Assembly (NCBI RefSeq): GCF_000717025.1 | Contig: NZ_JNXG01000011.1 | Coordinates: forward strand, 1-64,000 | DNA from: Streptomyces atroolivaceus | GTDB taxonomy: Bacteria; Actinomycetota; Actinomycetes; Streptomycetales; Streptomycetaceae | DNA length: 64,000 nucleotides | Reading direction: 5' to 3' | The notes under the pieces: model-generated | Told to the model about the DNA's origin: nothing | The model's input: the letters and a program-made list of their open reading frames with translations, nothing else | The model's database searches: none | Shown: positions 45,432-53,171 of the stretch, in pieces | Layout of the letters: the number at the start of each line of letters is the position of its first letter | Position numbering within the stretch: the first letter of the stretch is position 1 | Program-made: the position numbers and the translations under genes

Positions 45432-46208
45432 TCAGGACGCGGAGTAACCGCCGTCGACCAGGTGGTAGCTGCCGTGGATGAAGGAGGCGCGGTCGGAGAG
45501 CAGGAACGCGGTGAGCTCGGCGACCTCCTCCGACGTGCCGAGCCGGCCGGCCGGGTGCAGGGAGATCAGGTGGTCGCGTGCCGGGCTGTCGGTGTCGCGG
45601 AGCAGGGGGGTGTCGATGAAGCCGGGGCCCACCGCGTTGATACGGACGTTCTGTGCCGCGTACTCGAGTGCGGCGGTCTTGGTGAGCCCGACGACACCGT
45701 GCTTGGCGGCGGCGTAGGCCGGGGAGTTGGCGAAGCCGTTGGTGCCGAGGATCGACGACATGTTCACGACGGCGCCGCCGCCGGCGGCCAGGATGGCCGG
45801 GAGCTCGTAGCGCATCGAGTAGAAGACGCCGCTGAGGTTGGTGGCGACGACTCTGTTCCAGTCCTCGATCGCGTATGCGCCGGTGGTCTGCGCGGGCCCG
45901 CCGATGCCGGCGTTGTTCACGGCGAGGTGCAGGGCGCCGAAGGTGTCGACGGCGAACCGCACGCCGGCCTCGACGGAGGCGGGGTCGGTGACGTCCAGGG
46001 CGACCGCGGCGGCGCGGGCGCCTGTTGCCTGGAGCTCGTCCGCGGCCTTGCGGGCGCTCTCCTCGTTGTAGTCGGCGACGACGACGGCCGCACCGCTCGC
46101 GGCGAGCCGGCGGGAGAGCGCGAGACCGATGCCGGACGCGCCTCCCGTGACCAGGGCGACCTTGCCGGCGAACTCCGCCTCGTAGGCGGTGGGGAGGTTG
46201 GTGCTCAT
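45432..46208 (-). CDS. Short-chain dehydrogenase/reductase
   Basis: 258 residues from ATG 46208, overlapping the TetR stop as ATGA, with AAGGAA as ribosome binding site. Classical SDR motifs: VALVTGGASGIGLALSRRLA (cofactor), a D-V contact in ALDVTDP, NNAGIG, catalytic Ser in VVNMSSILG, and Y-x-x-x-K in YAAAKHG. The C-terminus ends DGGYSAS. Asp at the end of strand 2 (VVVADYN) favours NAD over NADP. It likely works with the adjacent alcohol dehydrogenase. Confidence 0.93.
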   Translation of the reverse strand: MSTNLPTAYEAEFAGKVALVTGGASGIGLALSRRLAASGAAVVVADYNEESARKAADELQATGARAAAVALDVTDPASVEAGVRFAVDTFGALHLAVNNAGIGGPAQTTGAYAIEDWNRVVATNLSGVFYSMRYELPAILAAGGGAVVNMSSILGTNGFANSPAYAAAKHGVVGLTKTAALEYAAQNVRINAVGPGFIDTPLLRDTDSPARDHLISLHPAGRLGTSEEVAELTAFLLSDRASFIHGSYHLVDGGYSAS

Positions 46209-46873
46209 GATGTGCTTCCTTGCGTGGTGCTGTGGGGCGCCGGCCCGTCCTGCCGGGTTTCCAGCAGGTTCGCGGAGAGGGCGTCGAATGCTTGTACGAC
46301 GAACTCGGGCAGGGCGGCCGGCCGGCCGCCCCGCACCCATGCCGCCTGGGCCGCGAGGAGCGCTCCGGCTCCCGCGGCGACGGCCACGGCGGGACGGAGG
46401 TCCTGCCGTGGGTCGACACCGAGCCGTTCCGCGAGGATCGCCACCGACTCCTCCTGGGCGTCCACACGGATGTGGTGGTACGCCGCGTACAGAGTGGGCT
46501 CCTCCTCGGCCATGACCAGCAGGTCGAAGACGCGCGGCCGGAGATGCCAGGGCTCCGCCGCCGTGTCGTCGAGCCAGTCCAGGACGGCCCGGCGATAGGC
46601 GGTGAGCGGTGGCTCGGCCGGCGGGCGCTCGCGGAGCGCTCGGTTGATTCTGTCGCCGTCGCCCCGGACTGCGTCGAGGACGGCGGCCTCCTTGCTCGGG
46701 AAGTGCCGACTGAAGGTGCGCCGGTCGACATCGGCCGCCTGCGCGATCTCCTCGACCGTCACGCTCCGCAGACCTCGTTCGAGTACGAGATCGAACGCGT
46801 GCCGCGCCAGTGCGTCCCGGGTCCTGCGCGCCTTGCGACTGCGCCGCTCCGGGGCCTTCCCTGCTTCCTGCAT
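46205..46873 (-). CDS. TetR-family regulator of the SDR-ADH operon
   Basis: 222 residues from ATG 46873. The upstream in-frame extension is rejected as non-coding and because it would cross the operator. The N-terminal helix-turn-helix (about 18-65) reads RDALARHAFDLVLERGLRSV, then TVEEIAQAADVDRRTFSRHF. The C-terminal ligand domain (about 80-215) is Ala/Leu-rich. It heads the operon, overlaps the SDR gene, and has a double palindrome 23-53 bp upstream, so autoregulation and induction by a substrate of the two dehydrogenases is likely. Confidence 0.9.
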   Translation of the reverse strand: MQEAGKAPERRSRKARRTRDALARHAFDLVLERGLRSVTVEEIAQAADVDRRTFSRHFPSKEAAVLDAVRGDGDRINRALRERPPAEPPLTAYRRAVLDWLDDTAAEPWHLRPRVFDLLVMAEEEPTLYAAYHHIRVDAQEESVAILAERLGVDPRQDLRPAVAVAAGAGALLAAQAAWVRGGRPAALPEFVVQAFDALSANLLETRQDGPAPHSTTQGSTS

Positions 46874-46895
46874 AGTTGCAGCATACACCTTTAAA

Positions 46896-46926
46896 TGTCC
46901 CGATGGGACTTCTGTCCCGTCGGGAC
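46896..46926. promoter_or_regulatory. Double GTCCC/GGGAC palindrome upstream of the TetR operon
   Basis: GTCCC-GAT-GGGAC (46897-46909) and GTCCCG-T-CGGGAC (46913-46925) lie side by side with centres 16 bp apart, 23 bp upstream of the TetR start codon. Overall the site is itself nearly symmetric. It has the size and place of an autoregulatory TetR operator. Confidence 0.7.
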
Positions 46927-47035
46927 ATGGTCCGGCGGGCGGACGGGCGCGCGGACGGACGGCCGACCGGGGTGGACAGGCCGAGCGCTCGTGCGGGACC
47001 CGTCCGGGAGCCGGCTTTGGCCTGCCGCCGCCGGG

Positions 47036-47110
47036 GAACACATCGGATCCACGTCGGTCCCGGGGCTCGACGCGAAGCCCGTGGTCGACGTACAGGTGGG
47101 ATGCGCCGCC
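47036..47110 (+). pseudogene. GrpB-family remnant
   Basis: The plus strand encodes EHIGSTSVPGLDAKPVVDVQ, the hallmark core of the GrpB/UPF0157 nucleotidyltransferase-like family. Typical proteins are about 170 residues; here neither flank gives a matching N- or C-terminus, and no plausible start with a ribosome binding site precedes it. It lies between the TetR operon and the MMPL terminator. It is best seen as a leftover fragment of a deleted gene. Confidence 0.55.
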
Positions 47111-47226
47111 GCCAAGCGCGAGGCGGCCGGCCGGGCACGGGCGCCGCTCGCCTGCTCCGCACTCGAGGCAGGCTCTGTCGAAGGGATCGCGACGGCCGCT
47201 CGCCGGGCCTCGCGGCCCATGTGAAA

Positions 47227-47263
47227 CCCCGCACCGCCCGGCGATCCGCCGGGCGGTGCGGGG
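47227..47263 (-). terminator. Terminator of the MMPL transporter gene
   Basis: A perfect 17-bp stem (47227-47243 with 47247-47263) with a 3-nt loop, 20 bp downstream of the MMPL stop at 47283. Confidence 0.88.
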
Positions 47264-47282
47264 CAGAGGGCCCGGCCTCCGG

Positions 47283-49412
47283 CTACGACATGGACTCCTG
47301 CCCCTTCGGTTCCTTCCGACCGCCCCGGCTCAGCGCACCGGGCCACCAGGCGGTGGCCCCGATGTCCCTGACGAGGGCCGGCACCAGGAGCGAGCGCACG
47401 ACGAGGGTGTCCAGCAGGACTCCGAACGCGACGATGAACGCGATCTGCAGCAGGAAGGCGAGCGGGATGACCCCCAGGGCCGCGAAGGTGGCTGCCAGCA
47501 CGACGCCCGCCGAGGTGATGACCCCGCCCGTGGTGGTCAGTCCGCGCAGCACGCCCTCGCGGGTGCCGTGGATCAGGGACTCCTCGCGGACCCTGGACAT
47601 CAGGAAGATGTTGTAGTCGACGCCGAGGGCGACCAGGAAGACGAATCCGTACAGCGGCACGGAGGAGTCGGTGCCGCTGAAGCCGAAGACGTGCTCGAAG
47701 ACCAGCGACGAGATACCGAGAGTGGCGAGGAAGTTGAGCGCCACCGTGGCCACGAGGAGCACCGGCATCAGCAGCGACCGGAGCAGGCCGATCAGAATGA
47801 GGAGAATGATGACCAGCACCACCGGCACGATGATGTTGCGGTCCTGCTCTGCGGTCTTCTGCGTGTCGTACTGCTGAGCGGTGGTGCCACCGACGAGTGC
47901 CTGTGCGCCGGGAACGGCATGGACCGCGTCGCGCAGCTGCGTGACCGTCTCCTTGGCGGCGTCGCTGTCCGCCGGGTCCGCCAGGGTGGCATCGATACGG
48001 ACCCGCCCGTCGACGACGAGCGGTTCTCCACCGCCCGGGCGCCCCGAGACCGTCCTGACAGCGACGCTCGCGACACCGGGAACCTCTTCGGCCGCGGCGA
48101 CGACCTGCTTCGATTCGGCCGCCCCGGCGATCACGACGGCGGGGCTGCCCGATCCGCCGGGGAAGTGACGGCCGAGGGTCTCCTGAGCGGTGACGGACTG
48201 CGTCTCGTTGACGAAGATCTCTTCGAGAGGCACACCCTTGGAGTTCAGCGTGGGAGCGAAGGCCGCGCACGCCACGAGGCCGGCCAGCGTGACGGCCCAC
48301 ACCTTGCGCGGGGAGCGGTCGACGAGCTTCGCGATCCGGGACCAGATGCCCGTCGAACCCGTTTCGGGTTCGGACTGCCCCTTCTTCGGACCGGACGGCC
48401 AGTACGCGGCCCTGCCGAGCAGGACCAGCACGGCGGGCAGGAAGGTGAGGGTGGTCAGGACGGAGCAGACGATGCCGATGGCGCCCACGGGCCCGAGCGC
48501 GCGGTTGTTGGTCAGGTCGCTGAGCAGCAGAGCCAGCAGACCCAGGGCCACGGTGGCGGCGCTTGCCGTGATCGGGCCGATGGACTCACGCAGAGCGGAG
48601 CGCATCGCGGTCCACCGGTCGGACTGCCGCCCGAGCTCCTCACGGAAGCGCGCGGTGAGCAGCAGCGCGTAGTCGGTGGCGGCTCCGATGACCAGGATCG
48701 ACAGGATGCCCTGGACCTGGCCGTCCACGCGGAGGACGTCGTTGTCGGCCAGCACGTAGACGATCGCACAGGACACGCCGAGTGCGAAGACCGCACCGAT
48801 GATGATGATCAAAGGCAGCAGGACGCTCCGGTACACGAGGAGCAGGATGACGAGCACGGTCACCAGCGCCACGCCGAGCAGCAGCCCGTCGATACCGGCG
48901 AAGGCGTCCGACAGGTCGGCCTGGGAGGCCGCGGGGCCCGCGAGCCCGACCACCGTTCCCGGGACTTCCTCCGCAGCTGTACGGATCTGCGCGAGGACGT
49001 CGGGGAGTTCCTCCTCCAAATCCGGCCTCAGCTGGACGACGCCTTGCAGCGCCTCGCGGTCCTCGGACAGCAGCGCGGGGCTCACCTCGCCGGTGACCCC
49101 CGGCTCGCCCTTGACCGAGGCGAGGGCGGCAGTCGCCTCCTTCTGCTGCTCCGCACCGAGCTCCTCACCGTCCTTGCCCGACGTCCAGACCACGATGGCA
49201 GGCATGGTCTCCTGCTGGCTGAACGCCTTCTGGGCTTCGACGACACGCGTGGACTCGGCGTTCTGGGGCAGGAACGAGGCCTGGTCGTTGGTAGCTACTT
49301 CCCCGAGTTTCCCGGCGTACGAGCCGAACGACCCGCCGACGACGAGCCAGGCGAGTACGAGGAACACAGGAACAAGAATCAGCCGGCGAGCCGGCCTCGA
49401 TGCGGTGGACAT
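47283..49412 (-). CDS. MMPL/RND-family membrane exporter
   Basis: 709 residues from ATG 49412. It has twelve predicted transmembrane helices in two halves, each a helix, a large extracytoplasmic loop and a five-helix bundle. MMPL signatures: GAATDYALLLTARFREELGR in half 1 and LGVDYNIFLMSRVREESL in half 2, carrying the membrane Asp/Tyr proton-relay pairs. Such transporters export lipids or drugs by proton antiport. A MarR regulator lies 115 bp upstream on the same strand, with a palindrome in the gap, which suggests inducible drug or metabolite efflux. Confidence 0.9.
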   Translation of the reverse strand: MSTASRPARRLILVPVFLVLAWLVVGGSFGSYAGKLGEVATNDQASFLPQNAESTRVVEAQKAFSQQETMPAIVVWTSGKDGEELGAEQQKEATAALASVKGEPGVTGEVSPALLSEDREALQGVVQLRPDLEEELPDVLAQIRTAAEEVPGTVVGLAGPAASQADLSDAFAGIDGLLLGVALVTVLVILLLVYRSVLLPLIIIIGAVFALGVSCAIVYVLADNDVLRVDGQVQGILSILVIGAATDYALLLTARFREELGRQSDRWTAMRSALRESIGPITASAATVALGLLALLLSDLTNNRALGPVGAIGIVCSVLTTLTFLPAVLVLLGRAAYWPSGPKKGQSEPETGSTGIWSRIAKLVDRSPRKVWAVTLAGLVACAAFAPTLNSKGVPLEEIFVNETQSVTAQETLGRHFPGGSGSPAVVIAGAAESKQVVAAAEEVPGVASVAVRTVSGRPGGGEPLVVDGRVRIDATLADPADSDAAKETVTQLRDAVHAVPGAQALVGGTTAQQYDTQKTAEQDRNIIVPVVLVIILLILIGLLRSLLMPVLLVATVALNFLATLGISSLVFEHVFGFSGTDSSVPLYGFVFLVALGVDYNIFLMSRVREESLIHGTREGVLRGLTTTGGVITSAGVVLAATFAALGVIPLAFLLQIAFIVAFGVLLDTLVVRSLLVPALVRDIGATAWWPGALSRGGRKEPKGQESMS

Positions 49413-49452
49413 GGCACTCCTGGGACGAGCCGCGATCTCTCAATCATGATGT

Positions 49453-49469
49453 ATCTCAATGATTGAGAT
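49453..49469. promoter_or_regulatory. 17-bp palindrome between marR and MMPL genes
   Basis: ATCTCAATGATTGAGAT is a perfect palindrome about 41 bp upstream of the MMPL start, in an AT-rich patch. A similar half-site, TCTCAATCAT, lies just next to it at about 49437-49446. Its size and position suit a MarR dimer operator. Confidence 0.75.
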
Positions 49470-49527
49470 TACATGCCCCACGGATGTGCCCGTGCACCGG
49501 CACGGCGATGCGGCTCGATTCAGGGGG

Positions 49528-50022
49528 TCAGCGGCGGGGAACCTGCACGCGAGCGAGTTCACCGTTCATCCGGCCGAGGAAGCGGAGAGCCGCCTCCAGC
49601 TCCTGGGGCTCCGACGTGGCGCGAGCACCGGCCGCCGCCTCCGCGAGGGGCATGAAAAACGAACGTGCGGCCGCCCTGGCCCCAGGCTCGTAGTAGAGGT
49701 GCACGACACGACGGTCAGAGCTCTCCCGCGCGCGCCTGATGTGCCCGGCGCGCTCGAGCCGGTCCAGGCACGCGGTGACAGCGCCCGACGTCAGACCGAG
49801 GTGCTCACGGAGCCGCCCAGGGGTCAGCGGCGCGTCCGCGTCGAGGATCGCGCCCAGCGCCTGGACGTCCGTCGCATGGAGGCCCTGGGAGTGCGCGAAA
49901 GAGTGAACCAGCCGGTTGATCTCACCGTTCATCCGGCGGAGCTCCACAGCCAGGGCCTGGAGCTCCGACACCCCCGCCGCATCCATACCAGATCCGTCGC
50001 GAGGGCCGTCTGCACTGTTCAC
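49528..50022 (-). CDS. MarR-family regulator
   Basis: 164 residues from GTG 50022; ATG 49986 is an alternative (152 residues). A TAGTAT -10-like hexamer lies about 8 bp upstream of the GTG with no ribosome binding site, so the mRNA may be leaderless. The winged helix (about 60-120) contains TPGRLREHLGLTSGAVTACL, then DRLERAGHIRR and the wing ESSDRRVVHLYY. It sits just upstream of the MMPL exporter, which it probably represses through the palindrome at 49453-49469. Confidence 0.88.
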   Translation of the reverse strand: MNSADGPRDGSGMDAAGVSELQALAVELRRMNGEINRLVHSFAHSQGLHATDVQALGAILDADAPLTPGRLREHLGLTSGAVTACLDRLERAGHIRRARESSDRRVVHLYYEPGARAAARSFFMPLAEAAAGARATSEPQELEAALRFLGRMNGELARVQVPRR

Positions 50023-50128
50023 CGCCCCATACTAGGACGCGCCCCGCAGCGCGGGGCACGCGCGGCCATGTGCGCGCCCCCTCCCCCGCCTGCGCGGAGA
50101 CCACTTCGACAGCCCATCCCCCCTATGC

Positions 50129-50146
50129 TTCTACAGTTGTGTAGAA
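50129..50146. promoter_or_regulatory. TTCTACA-N4-TGTAGAA palindrome upstream of the spo0M-like gene
   Basis: A perfect 7-4-7 inverted repeat 50 bp upstream of the Spo0M-like ATG, in the gap to the divergent MarR gene. An almost identical site occurs upstream of tatA at 51195-51212. Confidence 0.75.
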
Positions 50147-50195
50147 ATTCGGCTGAACGCGTTCTCCGCGTACGGAAGAAGGAGTGGACGCCACG

Positions 50196-51164
50196 ATGGT
50201 GTTCAAGAAGCTGCTCGGCTCGCTCGGCGTCGGCGGTCCCACCGTCGACACGGTGCTGCGGCCCGGCGCCGCTGTTCCCGGCGGCAGCCTGAGCGGCGAG
50301 GTCCGGCTGCAGGGCGGCAACGCCGACTTCACCGTCGAGCACATCACGCTGGAGCTCGTCGCACGCGTCGAGTCGGAGCACGAGGACGGCGAGGCGGAAG
50401 GGGCGGTCGCCTTCGAGCGCTTCACCGTCGCCGGTGGTTTCACACTGACCGAGGGCGAGGAGCGGAGCATTCCTTTCGCTGCGACGCTCCCGTGGGAGAC
50501 CCCGATCACCGAGCTCTACGGCCAGGACCTCGGGATCGTCCTCGGCGTACGCACGGAGCTGTCGGTGGGGGGCGCCAGGGACAAGGGCGATCTCGACCGC
50601 CTCACGGTGGGCCCCCTGCCCGCCCAGGAAGCAGTGCTCGAGGCGCTCGGACAGCTGGGCTTCGGCTTCCGGTCCGCCGACCTGGAACTCGGCCGGATCC
50701 GGGGCAGCGGTCAGCAACTGCCCTTCTACCAGGAGATCGAGCTCTCCCCCGCCCCCAGGTACGCGGACCGGATCAACGAGATCGAGGTGACGTTCCTGGC
50801 GGGCCCCGACGGCCTGGAGGTCGTACTGGAGACCGACAAGCGGGGAGGCCTCCTCTCCGGAGGAAGTGATGCCCTCAGCCGCTTCGCCGTCGGCCATCAC
50901 GAGGTCCGAGGCCGCGACTGGGTCACCGAGGTCGACGGCTGGATCCAGGAACTGGTCCAGGCACACGCTTCGCACGGGGGCCACGGACACGACGGCGGAC
51001 ATCCGGGGCACCACTCCGGGCCGGGGGCGGGCGCCGTGGTCGCCGCAGGGGCGGCGGGTCTCGCCGTGGGCGTCGTGGGAGGAGTGGTCGCCGCAGAAGT
51101 CATCGACGAGGTGGGTGACTTCTTCGAGGGCGACGAGGAGGAAGAGGAGGGCGGCGAAGGCTGA
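50196..51164 (+). CDS. Spo0M-like arrestin-fold protein
   Basis: 322 residues from ATG 50196, with AAGGAG about 12 nt upstream; the closer GTG overlaps the site. Residues 1 to about 255 are an all-beta arrestin-like Spo0M domain (MVFKKLLGSLGVGG, DTVLRPGAAVPGGSLSGEV). A His/Gly-rich stretch (about 268-285) follows, then a Gly/Ala/Val hydrophobic segment (about 285-310) and a very acidic tail (EGDEEEEEGGEG). Spo0M in Bacillus influences sporulation and cell-shape control. The hydrophobic tail and acidic end are extra to the core family and could anchor it to membranes. It shares an upstream palindrome with the next gene, tatA. Confidence 0.88.
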   Translation: MVFKKLLGSLGVGGPTVDTVLRPGAAVPGGSLSGEVRLQGGNADFTVEHITLELVARVESEHEDGEAEGAVAFERFTVAGGFTLTEGEERSIPFAATLPWETPITELYGQDLGIVLGVRTELSVGGARDKGDLDRLTVGPLPAQEAVLEALGQLGFGFRSADLELGRIRGSGQQLPFYQEIELSPAPRYADRINEIEVTFLAGPDGLEVVLETDKRGGLLSGGSDALSRFAVGHHEVRGRDWVTEVDGWIQELVQAHASHGGHGHDGGHPGHHSGPGAGAVVAAGAAGLAVGVVGGVVAAEVIDEVGDFFEGDEEEEEGGEG

Positions 51165-51194
51165 GACCGGGCCTGGAGAAGCCCCGCCCTCACC

Positions 51195-51212
51195 TTCTAC
51201 AGTGCTGTAGAT
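51195..51212. promoter_or_regulatory. TTCTACA-N4-TGTAGAT palindrome upstream of tatA
   Basis: The same 7-4-7 layout as the site at 50129-50146, with one mismatch in the outer base and different centre bases (GTGC versus GTTG). It lies 80 bp upstream of the tatA ATG and 30 bp after the Spo0M-like stop. Confidence 0.72.
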
Positions 51213-51292
51213 TTGGCGCGCCGTTGCGGCACCGGGAAGCTCCGGGGCTGCCGGGAGAGCGAACCACACCCACCAGGGAGACGAGAGCCGCC

Positions 51293-51532
51293 ATGTTCGG
51301 AATCAGCGAGATCGCGATCTTCCTCATCATCGCCGTCCTCATGTTCGGTGCCAGGAAGCTTCCCGAACTGGCGCGCTCACTGGGCAAGTCGGCCCGGATC
51401 CTGAAGAGCGAGGCGCGAGCCCTGAAGTCCGACGGCGTCTCCCCCACCGTGCCGGCGGAACCGCCTGCGGGCGGAACGGACGACCCGCGCGTCATCAGGG
51501 GGACCGCCACCGAGAAACCCGGACCGCGCTGA
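51293..51532 (+). CDS. tatA: Twin-arginine translocase TatA/TatE-type protein
   Basis: 79 residues from ATG 51293. The N-terminal transmembrane helix begins MFGISEIAIFLIIAVLMFGA, then R-K-LPELARSLGKSARILKSE, the TatA FG-x-x-KLPE hinge and amphipathic helix. The rest is a disordered Pro/Thr-rich tail. TatA oligomers form the passage for folded Tat substrates. No tatC is adjacent, so this is probably an extra TatA paralogue beside the main tatAC locus elsewhere. Confidence 0.9.
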   Translation: MFGISEIAIFLIIAVLMFGARKLPELARSLGKSARILKSEARALKSDGVSPTVPAEPPAGGTDDPRVIRGTATEKPGPR

Positions 51533-51659
51533 GCCCCTGCCCGCCCCGCCACCCGGTGGGGTGGGCTTCGGCGTGTCGGACCCCTTCGGCAAGCGGAATC
51601 ACCCGCATGGGGGCACCGTGGGCGGAGGAGACACCAACCGCCGGCCGGAGTGAGGAGCC

Positions 51660-53171
51660 ATGGAGAGCAAGGACGACAGCGGCGGACTGCGGTGCCTGGT
51701 GACGGGCGCCACGGGATACATCGGGGGCCGCCTCGTGCCCGGACTCCTGGAGGCCGGTCACCGGGTCCGCTGCCTGGCGCGGACCCCGGAGAAGCTGCGG
51801 GACTACCCGTGGGCGGGCGAGGCCGAGGTGGTCAAGGGGGACGTGACCGACGCGGAGTCCGTGAGCGCGGCCATGCTCGGCATCGACGTCGCCTACTACC
51901 TGGTCCACGCACTGGCCGCAGGGCCGGGTTTCGAGAAGACCGACCGTGAGGCGGCGCGGACCTTCGGCGAGCAGGCGAAGGCAGCCGGCGTGCGGCGCAT
52001 CGTCTACCTGGGCGGTCTCACCCCCGCCGACGTCCCCATGCGGGAGCTCTCCCCGCATCTGCGGTCACGTGCCGAAGTCGGTCGCATCCTGCTCGATTCC
52101 GGCGTTCCGACCACCGCGCTGCGTGCCGCGGTCATCATCGGGTCGGGTTCCGCGTCCTTCGAGATGCTGCGCTATCTCACCGAGCGGCTGCCGGTCATGG
52201 TCACCCCCAGCTGGGTGTCGACACGGATCCAGCCGATCGCCGTGCGGGACGTGCTGCGCTACCTCGTGGGCAGTGCGCACATGCCCGACGGTGTGAACCG
52301 CACCTTCGACATCGGCGGTCCCGACGTCATGACGTACCGCGACATGATGCAGAGGTACGCGCAGGTCGCCGGGCTGCCCCACCGGCTGATCCTGCCGGTG
52401 CCGATGCTCTCACCGGGCCTTTCCAGTCACTGGGTCGGTCTGGTCACCCCCGTGCCCGCGTCGATCGCCCGCCCGCTCGCGGAGTCCCTGCGCTACGAGG
52501 TCGTCTGCCACGAACACGACATCGCCGACCACGTCCCGGACGGCCCCGGGCAGCCCTTCTCCTTCGCCACCGCTCTCTCGCTCGCGCTCCAGAGGGTGCG
52601 TGAGGCGAGGGTGAGCACTCGGTGGTCCACCGCCTCCACCCCGGGCATTCCCAGCGATCCGCTTCCCACCGACCCGGACTGGGCGGGCGGAAGCCTGTAC
52701 ACCGATGAGCGCGAGCTCGACGTGAACGCCTCGCCCGAAGCGCTGTGGCAGGTCGTGGAGGGGATCGGCGGTGACAACGGCTGGTACTCGTTCCCGCTGG
52801 CCTGGGCCGTCAGGGGCTGGCTGGACCGGCTGATCGGCGGCGTGGGCCTGCGCCGCGGCAGACGGGACGCCCAACGGCTGAGGGTGGGGGACTCGCTGGA
52901 CTTCTGGCGGGTGGAGGAGCTGCAGCCCGGCCGGCTGCTCCGGTTGCGCGCGGAGATGCGGCTGCCCGGTCTGGCCTGGCTGGAGATGTACGCCGAGGAA
53001 GGCGAGGACGGCCGCTCCCGTTACCGGCAGCGGGCCATCTTCCACCCGGCCGGACTGCTCGGCCACGCGTACTGGTGGAGCGTGTCGCCCTTCCACGCGG
53101 TGGTCTTCGGCGGGATGGCCCGCAACATCGCGCTGGCGGCGGCCCGGAGGGCGGCAGGTGAGCCGAAATGA
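51660..53171 (+). CDS. NAD(P)-binding SDR-like protein with C-terminal DUF2867 domain
   Basis: 503 residues from ATG 51660, with GAGGAG 4 nt upstream. The N-terminal atypical-SDR Rossmann domain (about 10-290) has CLVTGATGYIGGRLVPGLLE and a YLVHAL segment. The C-terminal DUF2867/SRPBCC-like domain (about 345-500) has the GGDNGWYSFPLAWAVRGWLD and GDSLDFWRVEELQPGRLLRL motifs. Such fusions are annotated as SDR family oxidoreductases of unknown substrate and are often found beside photolyases, as here. The stop overlaps the photolyase ATG by 4 nt. Confidence 0.88.
   Translation: MESKDDSGGLRCLVTGATGYIGGRLVPGLLEAGHRVRCLARTPEKLRDYPWAGEAEVVKGDVTDAESVSAAMLGIDVAYYLVHALAAGPGFEKTDREAARTFGEQAKAAGVRRIVYLGGLTPADVPMRELSPHLRSRAEVGRILLDSGVPTTALRAAVIIGSGSASFEMLRYLTERLPVMVTPSWVSTRIQPIAVRDVLRYLVGSAHMPDGVNRTFDIGGPDVMTYRDMMQRYAQVAGLPHRLILPVPMLSPGLSSHWVGLVTPVPASIARPLAESLRYEVVCHEHDIADHVPDGPGQPFSFATALSLALQRVREARVSTRWSTASTPGIPSDPLPTDPDWAGGSLYTDERELDVNASPEALWQVVEGIGGDNGWYSFPLAWAVRGWLDRLIGGVGLRRGRRDAQRLRVGDSLDFWRVEELQPGRLLRLRAEMRLPGLAWLEMYAEEGEDGRSRYRQRAIFHPAGLLGHAYWWSVSPFHAVVFGGMARNIALAAARRAAGEPK

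Noticed and set aside
45432..47234. A 600-residue protein joining tetR sequence and the SDR
   Set aside because: Its N-terminal part is the wrong frame of the TetR gene; the SDR has its own ATG, ribosome binding site and ATGA overlap.
46602..49466. 954-codon plus-strand frame across tetR and the MMPL gene
   Set aside because: It is antisense to two well-supported genes and crosses a terminator and an intergenic region.
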